Of a stretch of 64,000 nucleotides of DNA, positions 7,166-17,300 are shown piece by piece (positions within the stretch are counted from its first letter, which is position 1; every line of letters starts with the position of its first letter). A program made the position numbers and the translations under genes. The stretch spans positions 2,170,001 through 2,234,000 of the forward strand of contig NZ_CP101291.1 in assembly GCF_024300645.1 (NCBI RefSeq), written 5' to 3'. This DNA is from Alteromonas sp. LMIT006. Lineage in GTDB: Bacteria; Pseudomonadota; Gammaproteobacteria; Enterobacterales; Alteromonadaceae. The notes below the pieces were generated by a model. The model did not search any database. It was given only the letters and a program-made list of their open reading frames with translations, and had not been told where the DNA came from.

Positions 7166-8974
7166 ATGCGCAAACTTGCCTTTTACCTCATTGCCATCTT
7201 CGTCATTCCACTGCTGCTACTGTTGTCTGCGGAAGGCTTATTACGTCTGGTTGGCTTTGGCCAAACTACTCCGCTCGTTGTACCGGTCAAAGGGCAAGCG
7301 GGTTATGTCATGCCCAACCCAAACCTCATCCAGCGCTTTGTCTTGCATCCGGCTCACGCGCCTGCAGTAGCGCCCGATACTCAGTATTTTTTGGCAGAAA
7401 AACCAGCCGATACCTTGCGTATTATTACCCTAGGCGGCTCATCCATGGCAGGTTTTCCCTATGGACGGTTTGGCGCACCTGGCTCTTTCTTACAACAGCG
7501 CGTTACAGGCCTGTATCCGGACAAAAATATCGAAGTCATCAACCTCGCCATGTCTTCCATCAATAGTTATGCGCTGCGCGATATTGCGAAAGAGGTCGTG
7601 ACGCTTGCGCCAGATGCGGTCTATATCTATGCTGGACACAATGAATACCTTGGCGTCATGGGGGTGGGTTCTTCTTATGCAGGCTTAGGTGGTCACCGAC
7701 TCAACACGTTGTATTTATCGGTCAAAGAGTGGCGATTAACCCAGCTTATCGTGTCTTTGATCAGCACATCATCTACAGACAATAAACCTGACAATGCCCG
7801 CACCGTGATGGCCAGTGTTGCCCAAAATCGCAACATTGCCTTTGACAGCCCTGCCTATCATCGCGGGATTGAGCAATATCGGGATAACATGCGCAAGGTC
7901 TTAGCCACATTTAATGCTGAGGATATTCCGGTATACTTGTCGACCTTGGCGGCCAATGATAAAGACCAAGTCCCTTTTGCGGATAGCTATGCATTGAGCG
8001 ACACTGACAGTGCGAAGCTTGACAGTACATATCTTGACACGCTAAAAGCCCTACACAAGCAACACCCTTTCCATGCGACAGTGAATTACCGTCTTGCGCA
8101 AGCTTATTTGGAAAATGGGGATACTCAGCTGGCGCGTCAGCATTTTGGTCTAGCAAAAGATTATGATGCCTTGCGTTTTCGCGCCCCTGGCGAGCTCAAT
8201 ATTGTCATCTCTGAGCTGGCAGAGCGCTTTGATAAAACTTATCTCGTTGATGGTGCGGATATGCTGCGCAGACAATCAAAAGATGGCATTGTCGGGTTGG
8301 ATCTGATGCACGAACATTTGCATCCCAATGCCAAGGGGTATTTTTTCTTAGCCGAAAGTGCGCTGATGCTCATGCAGCGCCATTTGCTACTGCCCAAAGT
8401 CAACACAGTTGCCAGCGCCAATGCCGCTTGGCATCATCGCTTTATCAATCCTGCTGACGAGTATCTGGCCAAAGTCAAAATCGCACGATTGACATCCGAT
8501 TACCCGTTTGTCCCTCAAGCGGTACCCGTACCTGAGTTCACACCGACAAATACCGAAGAAAAGCTCGGCGCTGCCCGTCTAACTCAAAACAACTGGCTCG
8601 GACAGCAACAACAGCTGCTCAACTATTATCAGACGGAACAAGATTATTTGAGTGCGGCCAATGTGGCAGCCAGTCTGTTTTATGCCCTGCCCTATAATCC
8701 TGAGATGGCGTGGTTTGCCGCCAATCTGTATAAACAGGCCGGTAGTTTTGATTATGCGCGCTATTTTGCCCGGCGTGTGACTGAGATACAGCCGCAAAAG
8801 CTGGAAGCGCGATTATTATTCGCTGAGATGCTGTTTAATCAAAGAGATTTTGCTGGCGCCAAAGCACAGCTTGAGGAAGCTTTACTTATTGAACCAACAC
8901 ATGAACCGACTAAACAGTATATTGAGCAGGTGGAGCAGCTAATGCAAACTGACGTTTCTAATGAGAGCAAGTGA
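7166..8974 (+). CDS. Membrane-anchored SGNH/GDSL hydrolase with TPR-like tail
   Basis: 602 residues. One N-terminal transmembrane segment (about 4-24) should leave the rest in the periplasm. The SGNH esterase/acyltransferase-like fold shows block I GGSSMAG (nucleophile Ser), an AGHNEYLG block carrying the oxyanion Asn, and a distal HEHLHPNAKGY holding the catalytic His. The C-terminal 150 residues contain helical repeats (LSAANVAASLFYALP, DFAGAKAQLEEALLIEP) of TPR type. The gene is the first of a tandem pair with the next gene, one base apart, and divergent from the carbamoyltransferase operon. It could add or remove acyl groups on a surface polymer; the substrate is not visible in the sequence. 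Confidence 0.85.
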   Translation: MRKLAFYLIAIFVIPLLLLLSAEGLLRLVGFGQTTPLVVPVKGQAGYVMPNPNLIQRFVLHPAHAPAVAPDTQYFLAEKPADTLRIITLGGSSMAGFPYGRFGAPGSFLQQRVTGLYPDKNIEVINLAMSSINSYALRDIAKEVVTLAPDAVYIYAGHNEYLGVMGVGSSYAGLGGHRLNTLYLSVKEWRLTQLIVSLISTSSTDNKPDNARTVMASVAQNRNIAFDSPAYHRGIEQYRDNMRKVLATFNAEDIPVYLSTLAANDKDQVPFADSYALSDTDSAKLDSTYLDTLKALHKQHPFHATVNYRLAQAYLENGDTQLARQHFGLAKDYDALRFRAPGELNIVISELAERFDKTYLVDGADMLRRQSKDGIVGLDLMHEHLHPNAKGYFFLAESALMLMQRHLLLPKVNTVASANAAWHHRFINPADEYLAKVKIARLTSDYPFVPQAVPVPEFTPTNTEEKLGAARLTQNNWLGQQQQLLNYYQTEQDYLSAANVAASLFYALPYNPEMAWFAANLYKQAGSFDYARYFARRVTEIQPQKLEARLLFAEMLFNQRDFAGAKAQLEEALLIEPTHEPTKQYIEQVEQLMQTDVSNESK

Positions 8975-8975
8975 T

Positions 8976-10673
8976 ATGAAAAATCACTCAAACACCTGGT
9001 TATTTCGTTTGATCGCCATCTTAATCCCGTTTGCATTTGTTGGCTTAATCGAATTATCGTTGCGTCTTGTTGGCTTTGGTCAAAGCTACCCCTTATTCAT
9101 CCCCAACCCTGCTCACCCAGATTATCTATTAACACGTCCCGATGTGGTCAAACGCTATTTTCCGTTTCAAGAAAATGTCCCAAATGTGACGTTGGAGCCG
9201 CATTTTTTCTTGAAAGACAAACCAAGTAATGGCGTACGGATTTTTGTGCAAGGGGGCTCTACCGCCGCAGGCTACCCCTACGGATTAGGCGCATCCATTG
9301 CAGGCATGCTGGAACATCGTCTGCGCGCGTCACTACCAGGCAAGCATGTAGAAGTAGTCAATACCGCACTTTCTGCGGTCAATAGCTATACGTTGCTGGA
9401 TTTTGCCGATGAAATCATTGCTCAACAGCCCGATGCGGTATTGATTTATGCTGGTCACAACGAGTACTTGGGCTTGCTTGGCTCAGGTTCGCGTTTTGCC
9501 ATTGCCGATAGCCACGCGGTCACCTTATTACAGCTTGCACTCAAAGACTGGCGGATCTACCAGCTCATTCAATGGCTAGTGGTTGAACTGTCATCCACCA
9601 CATCTGATACAAAAGCCTCTACCGGAACATCCTCTCGCACGGTTATGGCGCAAGTTGCGCAAACCCAAACCATTGAATATGGCAGTGAGGCCTTTGCTGC
9701 GGGCAAAACCCAATTGAAAGACAATTTGACGTTACTGCTTGATAAATACCAACAAGCCAATATCCCAGTATTCATCAGCACCATTGCCAGTAATGAAAAA
9801 GACTTTGCGCCTTTTGTTTCTGCGCCTCTCAGTGCAGAATACACGAAATTGCTGAAGGAGCTCCCCAGTAGTTATGCCACATTAGCAGAGCAAGCAGATT
9901 CCGCCACACACGCAGCCCTTGCCTATCATCTCGGGCAGTTCTGTCTGGCTACGCGTCAAACCTGCGCTCAGGCATGGTTTAGCAAAGCCAGAGATTATGA
10001 TGCGTTGCGGTTTCGCGCCCCGTCGCACGTCAATGAGATCATTCGCAGCTTTGCCGATCAGCAGGTATTTATAGTGGATAGCGAAGCGCGATTGCGCGGC
10101 CGAGATCCACAGGGTTTTATCGGCAACAACGTAATGCTCGAACATTTGCACCCCAATGTGTCTGGGTATTTTGTCATTGCCAACGCCTTCTATGACCGTC
10201 TGGTGGAAAGCGAGGTATTTGACGACATCCGTACCATTGACGTCAATACTGCGTGGCAACGTCGGCCCATTATTCCTGCCGAAGAATACGCGGGATTTGC
10301 GGATGTGCAGGTACTGATGTCAGATTATCCTTTTACTGATTCTCCTCAGCCCGTTAAGTTGCCCGCGCCAAGTAACGCCGATCAGCACTTTGGTTTACTA
10401 AAACATCGAAAAGAGCTTGATTGGCTAGGCATGATGAAACAAGCTCAGCGCTATTACATCAATCAAAAAGACACGCAAATGGTCACTAAGGTAACGCAAA
10501 TTATCGCCGACGCCCTGCCCCATGACCCGATGGCGAATCTTAAGGCCGGGCAATACTTGGCACAAGCAGAACGCTTTGCTGAAGCCCTGTATTATTATGA
10601 ACGCGCCCAGCGTGCGGGGGCGCTGCAGCTTGAGCAGACGATTGCAACACTTAAGACGAAAAGCCAGATGTAA
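8976..10673 (+). CDS. Second membrane-anchored SGNH/GDSL hydrolase, paralog
   Basis: 565 residues from ATG 8976, one base after the stop of the preceding paralog, so the pair is almost certainly co-translated. The plan is the same: N-terminal membrane segment (residues 11-30), a shared LRLVGFGQ motif after it, block I QGGSTAAGYPYG, then YAGHNEYLG and EHLHPNVSGY, and a shorter helical tail. The two proteins clearly come from one ancestral gene but have diverged through most of their length, suggesting different substrates or a heteromeric pair rather than a recent copy. An ATG at 8961 overlapping the previous gene is possible but lacks support. Confidence 0.85.
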   Translation: MKNHSNTWLFRLIAILIPFAFVGLIELSLRLVGFGQSYPLFIPNPAHPDYLLTRPDVVKRYFPFQENVPNVTLEPHFFLKDKPSNGVRIFVQGGSTAAGYPYGLGASIAGMLEHRLRASLPGKHVEVVNTALSAVNSYTLLDFADEIIAQQPDAVLIYAGHNEYLGLLGSGSRFAIADSHAVTLLQLALKDWRIYQLIQWLVVELSSTTSDTKASTGTSSRTVMAQVAQTQTIEYGSEAFAAGKTQLKDNLTLLLDKYQQANIPVFISTIASNEKDFAPFVSAPLSAEYTKLLKELPSSYATLAEQADSATHAALAYHLGQFCLATRQTCAQAWFSKARDYDALRFRAPSHVNEIIRSFADQQVFIVDSEARLRGRDPQGFIGNNVMLEHLHPNVSGYFVIANAFYDRLVESEVFDDIRTIDVNTAWQRRPIIPAEEYAGFADVQVLMSDYPFTDSPQPVKLPAPSNADQHFGLLKHRKELDWLGMMKQAQRYYINQKDTQMVTKVTQIIADALPHDPMANLKAGQYLAQAERFAEALYYYERAQRAGALQLEQTIATLKTKSQM

Positions 10674-10717
10674 TTTCCCCCCTGGTTTGTTATGGTAGTG
10701 CTTTCAGGGAGGAACTT

Positions 10718-12460
10718 ATGCACAAGCACATTTACACGCTTATTTTTATCCTATTAGCGCTATTTGCCCCATTTTCAAGTCTATCAGCGACTCTACATAT
10801 CACCGTCAGAGGCATTGAAACGCCCAGCTTATTTGTCATAGGTGAATCGGCACCATTGTCTATGACCAAGCCAACGCCCATGATACGTCACAAAGACGGT
10901 TTTAAACTTAGCCTATGGTTACCTGAAGTGGCCGTGGGTGAGCGTGTGCGTCTTAAATTTGCACAAATTAAACAAACTGACTTACTTTCTCCCCCCGAAA
11001 TCATAACAGAATCGCTGCAGGGCTTTCGTCAAATCAAACTCACCGATGAGCACACCTATACTTCACACGCTTATGGCGTGCCCGACCCACTGGCATTTTC
11101 AGATGTGGATACATTTACACCTGCGCAATTGCAAGCGGATTTGGCTATTTTGAATGACGTCCTTGAGACACTACATCCAGGGTTGAATCGCTACATGAGC
11201 GACAGTCAGTGGTCAGCTCACAAAGCCTCACTTTCCCAGCAATTCAAACAACCTATGAGTGTCAAAGACACCTACCTTGCGATCACGCTCTACGTTGCTG
11301 CCATCCAATGTGGTCATACGCATACTGGGATTTACAACCAGTCGGCCTTTATCGATCAGCTCTTACAAGGCGCTGCAGACAAACTACCCTTTTTGTTTGA
11401 TAACCAAGACGGTCGTTGGTATTTAACACACAATGTGTCGGGCAAAAGTTTGCTCAAACCCGGCACCGAAATTCTAGCCATTAACGATCAGCCAATTGCA
11501 GACATTATTGATTCCATGTTGCCTTACATGAGCGCGGATGGTGCCAATGACGCCCATCGTCATGCGCAAATCGCTCTGCACCCTGTCAGTACGTGGCAAA
11601 TGTTTGATGCGTATTTTCCATTACTCTTTGGCCAAGCCGATACACCGTATCGTCTAAAAGTACGCTTGGCCAACAGCAACAAGCCCTTATTTATCAATGT
11701 GGATGCGGTTACTTTGGCTGAACGCACGCGCCGCCTAGAAGCGTTAGCAATACCCGAAATGGACATCAACCAAAGTTGGTCTTATCGCATTCAAGAAGAC
11801 GGTTCGGGCTATCTGCGCATTGGTACCTATGCCACCTACAAAATGTCGTTAGACTGGCAAGCTTTTTATGCAGAAGCGTTTGCGGCATTTGCAGCAGCCG
11901 ATGTCGAACACATCATTGTCGATATTCGCGGTAACGGCGGCGGGATGGATATTGCTCGCTTAACCTTAGATGCGTACTTGGGCCTGACGGATTTACCCGA
12001 CCAATGGACGCACATGAGCAAGTACCAGGTGGTGCCAGAGCATTTGCGCCCTTATCTCAATACGTGGGATAACAGTGTGTTAGATATCTCTGAATGGACG
12101 CAAGCAGCGAGTAATAGCGTGCTTGATGGATACGAAGCAGTCTCACCGACTCAGCCTGAGCTACCCGTTTTAGAATCCCCCTTCACTGGCAAGATCAGTT
12201 TGTGGGTTGATGGCACCAACTCGTCGGCCACTTTCTATCAAGCTGTCGCGTATCAAGGTCATCCCAGAGTGGAGATTATTGGTGAGCCTACCGGCGGTAA
12301 CTTGCGTGGCATCAATGGTGGGGCAATGTTCTTTTTGACACTACCTAACACACAAATCGGTGTGGATATTCCCCTGTTTGCGTCGTTTCCAAAAGATGCA
12401 GATTTGGGCACAGTCCCTAATCGAGGCATCATACCCGATGCAATAAAAAAGGGCGTGTAA
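10718..12460 (+). CDS. S41-family (tail-specific protease-like) secreted peptidase
   Basis: 580 residues with a cleavable signal peptide (about 1-24, ending SSLSA). After an N-terminal beta domain there is an S41-like region: DLAILNDVLETLHPGLNRY near residue 145, a PDZ-like stretch (LLKPGTEILAINDQPI) near 250, then DIRGNGGG near 402 and the nucleophile-type motif NSSATFYQAV near 501, followed by GEPTGGN. These are hallmarks of C-terminal processing proteases, although in this subgroup substrates are usually unknown. A strong AGGGAGG site precedes the ATG. The stop codon lies inside a terminator hairpin. It is 44 bases after the SGNH pair on the same strand, so read-through is possible. Confidence 0.85.
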   Translation: MHKHIYTLIFILLALFAPFSSLSATLHITVRGIETPSLFVIGESAPLSMTKPTPMIRHKDGFKLSLWLPEVAVGERVRLKFAQIKQTDLLSPPEIITESLQGFRQIKLTDEHTYTSHAYGVPDPLAFSDVDTFTPAQLQADLAILNDVLETLHPGLNRYMSDSQWSAHKASLSQQFKQPMSVKDTYLAITLYVAAIQCGHTHTGIYNQSAFIDQLLQGAADKLPFLFDNQDGRWYLTHNVSGKSLLKPGTEILAINDQPIADIIDSMLPYMSADGANDAHRHAQIALHPVSTWQMFDAYFPLLFGQADTPYRLKVRLANSNKPLFINVDAVTLAERTRRLEALAIPEMDINQSWSYRIQEDGSGYLRIGTYATYKMSLDWQAFYAEAFAAFAAADVEHIIVDIRGNGGGMDIARLTLDAYLGLTDLPDQWTHMSKYQVVPEHLRPYLNTWDNSVLDISEWTQAASNSVLDGYEAVSPTQPELPVLESPFTGKISLWVDGTNSSATFYQAVAYQGHPRVEIIGEPTGGNLRGINGGAMFFLTLPNTQIGVDIPLFASFPKDADLGTVPNRGIIPDAIKKGV

Positions 12461-12476
12461 AACACCCTTTTTTTTT
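12445..12476. terminator. Bidirectional terminator between S41 peptidase and lipoprotein genes
   Basis: A-run, GGGCGTG, loop TAAAA, CACCC, then T9. The hairpin includes the peptidase stop codon. A-run and T-run on either side allow termination of both converging transcripts. Confidence 0.8.
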
Positions 12477-12489
12477 GCAGAATATACGA

Positions 12490-12882
12490 TTATTCGCCGC
12501 CGTCACCTTTCTCCTTGGCTTTTTCTTTCGCTTGTTCAAGCAAAGATTTGGCCTCATTTTTTGTCTCTTCTGCCTCGTCTTTCAAACCAGAGAGCATGGC
12601 TTTGCCTTCATCAACTTTGGCTTTAGCCGCATCGGTATATTCGCTCACTTTAGCCGCAGCTTCTTCAGAGTATACACCAACTGCGGCTTTAGCTTTGTCC
12701 ATCATTTTGTCCGATTCAGCAAAGGTTTCTTCTGACTTTTTAACGGCTGCATCGGCAGTTGCGACGGCTTTGTCTGCAGCTTCTTTGGACTCTTCTTGCT
12801 GTTGCTCTGAACAGGCACTGAATAAAAATACTCCTGTTAAAACAAGCGAAACAATAGAGACGGACTGTATTGATTTTTTCAT
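12490..12882 (-). CDS. Small Ala/Lys/Glu-rich helical lipoprotein
   Basis: 130 residues with type II signal peptide and lipobox FSAC (Cys24). The mature part is almost wholly Ala, Lys and Glu arranged as a long amphipathic helix (repeating AADKA, DAAKAKVDEGKA, EAKSLLEQAKEKAKEK), resembling apolipoprotein- or LEA-like proteins that coat membranes or shield them in stress. Its exact family is not recognised. It ends in a charged EKGDGGE tail. A terminator shared with the S41 peptidase follows. It is monocistronic on visible evidence, with 111 bases separating it from the oxidase gene. Confidence 0.8.
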   Translation of the reverse strand: MKKSIQSVSIVSLVLTGVFLFSACSEQQQEESKEAADKAVATADAAVKKSEETFAESDKMMDKAKAAVGVYSEEAAAKVSEYTDAAKAKVDEGKAMLSGLKDEAEETKNEAKSLLEQAKEKAKEKGDGGE

Positions 12883-12993
12883 ACGACTTTCCTTAGTGTG
12901 AATTCAGTAACAAATGAGTCATAAGTCATTTAATAAGTGACTACTCTAATAGAATAGATAGCTCTCACCATAATGCAAACATTTTGAGATTGT

Positions 12994-14217
12994 TCAATAT
13001 CGAACAGTGGAGGCAAACTGGCGGTCTGGCCTAAATTGTTCAATGCCCCCCACAGGTTTTTGATAAATCAATTCAGAAGCAATTATCTTTCCAGCCAAAG
13101 GACCTAGACATACACCACTATGCATGACTGCAATATACACCTCTGGACGCTTCAGTGATGAGCCTAATACTGGATGGCCGTCTAATGGTAAAGGTCGCCA
13201 GCCGATGACGACATCGGCTAGAGTTAGTTCTTGCAGTGCTGGAAAGTACTGACTTGCTCTTGTCAACATTTGCCTGCCATGTTGCAATGCTAAGCTTTGA
13301 TTAGGAAAGCGGTTAGGACGATTTTGTAAACGCATGGTATGGGCCTGCCCCTCCGGTGGACCATCTTGTTCACCAATGACAACAACACCGTCTGCGCGTT
13401 GATGGAGGTGAACACCCGGCGCTGCAACTACTGAATGAAGAATTCGTTCTGTTGGTTCAGAAAAGGCAATAACTCCAGGTGTCGATCGCTGTGGTAGAGG
13501 CAATCCAGAGAAATGCTCCGGTAACTGTGGATCAGCACCTGAGGCAATCACGACAAAGTCTGATGGGATCGTTCTAAGATTTGTTTCTACCCCAATTAAT
13601 CGCTCATTTCTCAAGACAGGATTAAGCGCTGCTTCTGGGAAATGTACCTTTGCTCCAAGCTGTACTGCTGCGTCTAATAATTGTTTGGTCGCCTGAACCG
13701 GATCCACCGCACCATCATTTTGAGCATAGGCTGCAACCGTTGCATCATCAATCACAATATTAGGTTCAAGCTCCCGGATTGCATCAGCATGAATCATACT
13801 AGAACGCTCACCCCAACGCTCCTGCTCTAAAATTTGCTCAGATAAGCGTTGGTTTCTCTGGGTAGACTCGAACCATTCAATGGAACCATGCCAATCAATA
13901 GGAATAGATAATTCAGCTTGCAGTGCACGCCACTGGCTAAGCCCTAGTTGATTTAAATAATGGTAGTGTTTTGGCTGTTTTGCCCAACTTGCGTTGAGCC
14001 AAGCAAACGTCCCAAGTGTTGAATGACTTGCTGGTGCCTGTTGATCGATAACCGTCACGTCAGCGCCAGCTTTAGACAGGTAATACGCAGCAGAGCTACC
14101 AACAATTCCTGCACCGATCACGGTCACTCTTGGTTTGCTAGCTGCAGCAAAAACAGGAGGTAATGCTATACAAGCACTAAGGCTAGCAAATAATTTTAAA
14201 GCCGTTCGTCTATCCAT
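12994..14217 (-). CDS. FAD-dependent oxidoreductase, DAO family, Tat-type signal
   Basis: 407 residues. The N-terminus MDRRTALKLF followed by a hydrophobic stretch and AAA looks like a twin-arginine signal, so the folded flavoprotein may be exported. The Rossmann motif VIGAGIVGSSAAYY lies at residues 33-46, with the acidic residue ending strand 2 (VIDQQ). The C-terminal IGWRPLPLDGHPVLG and HSGVCLGPLAGK are typical of glycine/D-amino-acid oxidase-like enzymes. The substrate is probably an amine or amino acid, but this family covers many reactions. It lies downstream of the pullulanase terminator and has no visible link to starch use. Confidence 0.85.
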   Translation of the reverse strand: MDRRTALKLFASLSACIALPPVFAAASKPRVTVIGAGIVGSSAAYYLSKAGADVTVIDQQAPASHSTLGTFAWLNASWAKQPKHYHYLNQLGLSQWRALQAELSIPIDWHGSIEWFESTQRNQRLSEQILEQERWGERSSMIHADAIRELEPNIVIDDATVAAYAQNDGAVDPVQATKQLLDAAVQLGAKVHFPEAALNPVLRNERLIGVETNLRTIPSDFVVIASGADPQLPEHFSGLPLPQRSTPGVIAFSEPTERILHSVVAAPGVHLHQRADGVVVIGEQDGPPEGQAHTMRLQNRPNRFPNQSLALQHGRQMLTRASQYFPALQELTLADVVIGWRPLPLDGHPVLGSSLKRPEVYIAVMHSGVCLGPLAGKIIASELIYQKPVGGIEQFRPDRQFASTVRY

Positions 14218-14270
14218 AAATCGCTTACCGTCTTATGAATCGTTTCACAATGAAAAGAGATATTAGAATA

Positions 14271-14304
14271 CAAAAAAAAACCGCCATATTAAATGGCGGC
14301 TTTT
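14271..14304 (-). terminator. Terminator of the TonB receptor-pullulanase operon
   Basis: CCGCCAT/ATGGCGG stem (14281-14299) with loop ATTAA. On the minus strand the stem is followed by nine T (14280-14272), a classic intrinsic terminator 24 bases after the pullulanase stop. Confidence 0.9.
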
Positions 14305-14322
14305 GCGATTAGGAATTTTTTC

Positions 14323-17300
14323 CTATGGGGTTTGTGTCACCGTTAAGCTCGGTACACCCGTTAATGGTGGGCCTACCGTGAACTTGTACGTCGCATTGGC
14401 AGGGAAATCAAACAAGAAATTATCTTGACTGTTTTGGATTAGCCCTACTGGCGTATCAATCACAACATCACGCTCACCGCTTGGTGCGCCTAAGTTCACT
14501 GTCGCCCAATCGTCTGAAGCGACTTTAAACTCATACGCACCCGCTGAAATCTCAATATCGACAGTGTATGTACCAGAGTCATTGTCAAATGCAAATGCAT
14601 TTGCCGTACCCCAGCCATTCATACCGCCACGTAAGAAGACCTCTGTCGCGCCGAAGAATTGGTTTTGGAACACACCAATCATTGGCATCGCAGGGTCAGA
14701 GACATCTAACGTCACGCGAAGCTCATCTGCAGCTGCACCTAATAAGCGGAAGTTTGGACCGCCACTGGTGTTGGCTTGGAGTAATGAACCTACGGTAAAG
14801 TTACGCGCTGCATCGGTGTCTTCCGTCGCACCATGGTCGACTGTTGACCAGTCTTCTGAAGCAACTTTGAACTCGATGTCGTTACCATCGTGGTTGAATA
14901 CCGCGCTGAATGTCTTACCGCCTTGGTAATTCATTTCATTGCCAGTACCCCAACCGTTCATGCCACCACGTACATAGACTGCCGTACCGAAGTAAGGATT
15001 GTCTTTACGTACCAATAGTGTCGGGTTGTCTAGGTCTGCTGCATCAAACACAAACTCATAGGTTGCGTCCACATCAGCTGTGAACTTCAAGTTGTTGTTC
15101 GATGGCGCTAGTGCAAACGCACTGCCTTCAGTGACCACATCAGATTCACCATCTGGTGCACCTAGGTTTGGATTCGCCCAATCCGCTTCCGCGACTTTGA
15201 ACTGCTCCTCTACCCCACCTGTGAGGTCATAGGTCGTTGTATAGATACCATCGCCTGCGTAGCTAAACGGTGTGGCCGTGCCCCATCCATTCATGCTGCC
15301 GCGTAGGTAAACCGTCGTTGAACCATAAGGAACAATGTCTGGTGCACCTGCTGTCGCGAAGGCCGATAAGCCCATACCTTGCTCAGTGCCCTGCTCTTTC
15401 ACAAATACCGCGATGGTTTGGGCTGGGACTGTAAACAGACCATTGCCTTCATCATCGTCAGTACCTTCAGCAAAGCTTGCACCACGCACGACTTCATCCA
15501 CCGAAGCAGCTTGAATGTCGTGAAGCGTAAAGCCCGTCGCAGTATTCACACGAATCGATGCTTCTTCATAGTTGCTGTTCACAACGACCATGATGGCATC
15601 GACGTTTTCGTCTAAATCAGCAAAGTCGGTACCATCGTCAATGCTCATCGCAATGAGACCCGGCTGTTGTGAGCGACCAATGTTGTGGAAACCTACACGT
15701 GCTTTGATGTCTTCACCCGTAGTTAAACGGAACAATGGTGAGCTGCTGCGAATACGCAATAGCTCTTGGAACACGTCGCCAGCAAACGCAATATGCTCAG
15801 CGGTCGCAACACGGTCTGAACCATAAACAAACTCACCAATCGCATCCCACGCACCTTGGTTGTCTTGCGCTAACGGCAGACCAACGTTCCAGTTGTTCGT
15901 AGTCTTAGTGAAATCCGTCTTGTTAAACCAGTCGCCGGCATCATAAGTGTTACGATCCATTGATTTGGAGCGCAGTAAATCACCACCAAACTGTAGGAAC
16001 GGAATACCTTGTGACATCAACGGTAAACCTAGCGCCATATTGTGCGCACGCACACGCTGGTCAATGGTTAAGTCATTGGGTAAGACATACTGCAACTGAT
16101 CCCAAAGCGTATTACCATCGTGCTTAGACACATAGTTGATGATATCCGCAGGGTCTGCTGCATAACCGCCAAGTGCTGAAGTATTAGACGCTACGCCATT
16201 TTGGTCTTCTAAAATGAAGTCCGAAAGCGTGCCTGCCATACCTGACTTGATACGGTCGCCTTTATCGAGCTTCGCACCATTGTCATCACTGTTACGCGCA
16301 AAGAATTGGCCTTGACGGATGTCTTCACGCATACGGTCATTGAATGTACCAATGCCGCTACCCGCAAGGTTCATTTGCGTCGCTTGCGTCGCACCACGGT
16401 CAGCCATGGTCCAACCTTCACCGTAGAAGTAATTGTCCGGATCCACTGCTTGCACTGCTTCACGCAATGCCAAGACGGTTTCTTCAGAGTGCAAGCCCAT
16501 TAAATCAAAGCGGAACGAGTCAAACTTGTACTGCGTGGTCCACATTAATAAAGAGTCTTGCATGAACTTCGCCATCATGCGTGAACGGTCTTCTGTATCG
16601 TCACAGCACGACTGACGCAAAATGCCACCAGATGTTATGTCGTAACGGTGGTAATAACCCGGTACCACTTTGTCTAGGACAGATTTTTCACTCAGACCAG
16701 ACGCATTCGTGTGGTTGTACACAACGTCTAGTACAGTGCGTAGACCCATCTCATGCAAGGCTTTGATCATCGTACGCATCTCTAAAATACGTGCAACACC
16801 ATCTGGGTCGGTTGCGTATGAGCCTTCTGGCGCATTGAAGTGATGCGGATCGTAACCCCAGTTAAACTGGTCATAGTTACGGACCTGATTCATTAGCTCC
16901 TGTGCTGCAGCTGGATCTAAGAACGGATCATAGCTTTCTAGCACTTGCTGGAGTGTCATGTCACGAATCGATGTGTCTTCACAGATGTCCAAACGACGAT
17001 TCAGCAAACACAATTCAAACACTGTGCTGTTCAAATCCACAGTACGATCACTGCGTTCATCAATGGTCGCAATGTCATTCGCTGGAAGCATGTGGAAGTG
17101 AGTCACACCTGCATCGGCAAGCGCTTTTAAGTGATTCACTGGCGCTGTATCTTCTTGTGCAAACGCTAAGAATTTACCGCGAACCGCTTCTGGCGTCGAT
17201 GCGTCAAGTGCAGAGAAATCACGAATGTGACCTTCATAAATCACGGCATCTTCAGGATTCTCAATCGTTGGCGCAGCATAATCATCCCAGCCTTCTGGCT

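Noticed and set aside
12475-12901. Plus-strand frames antisense to the helical lipoprotein
   Set aside because: Low-complexity complement of Ala/Lys/Glu codons; the minus-strand frame has a lipobox and start context.
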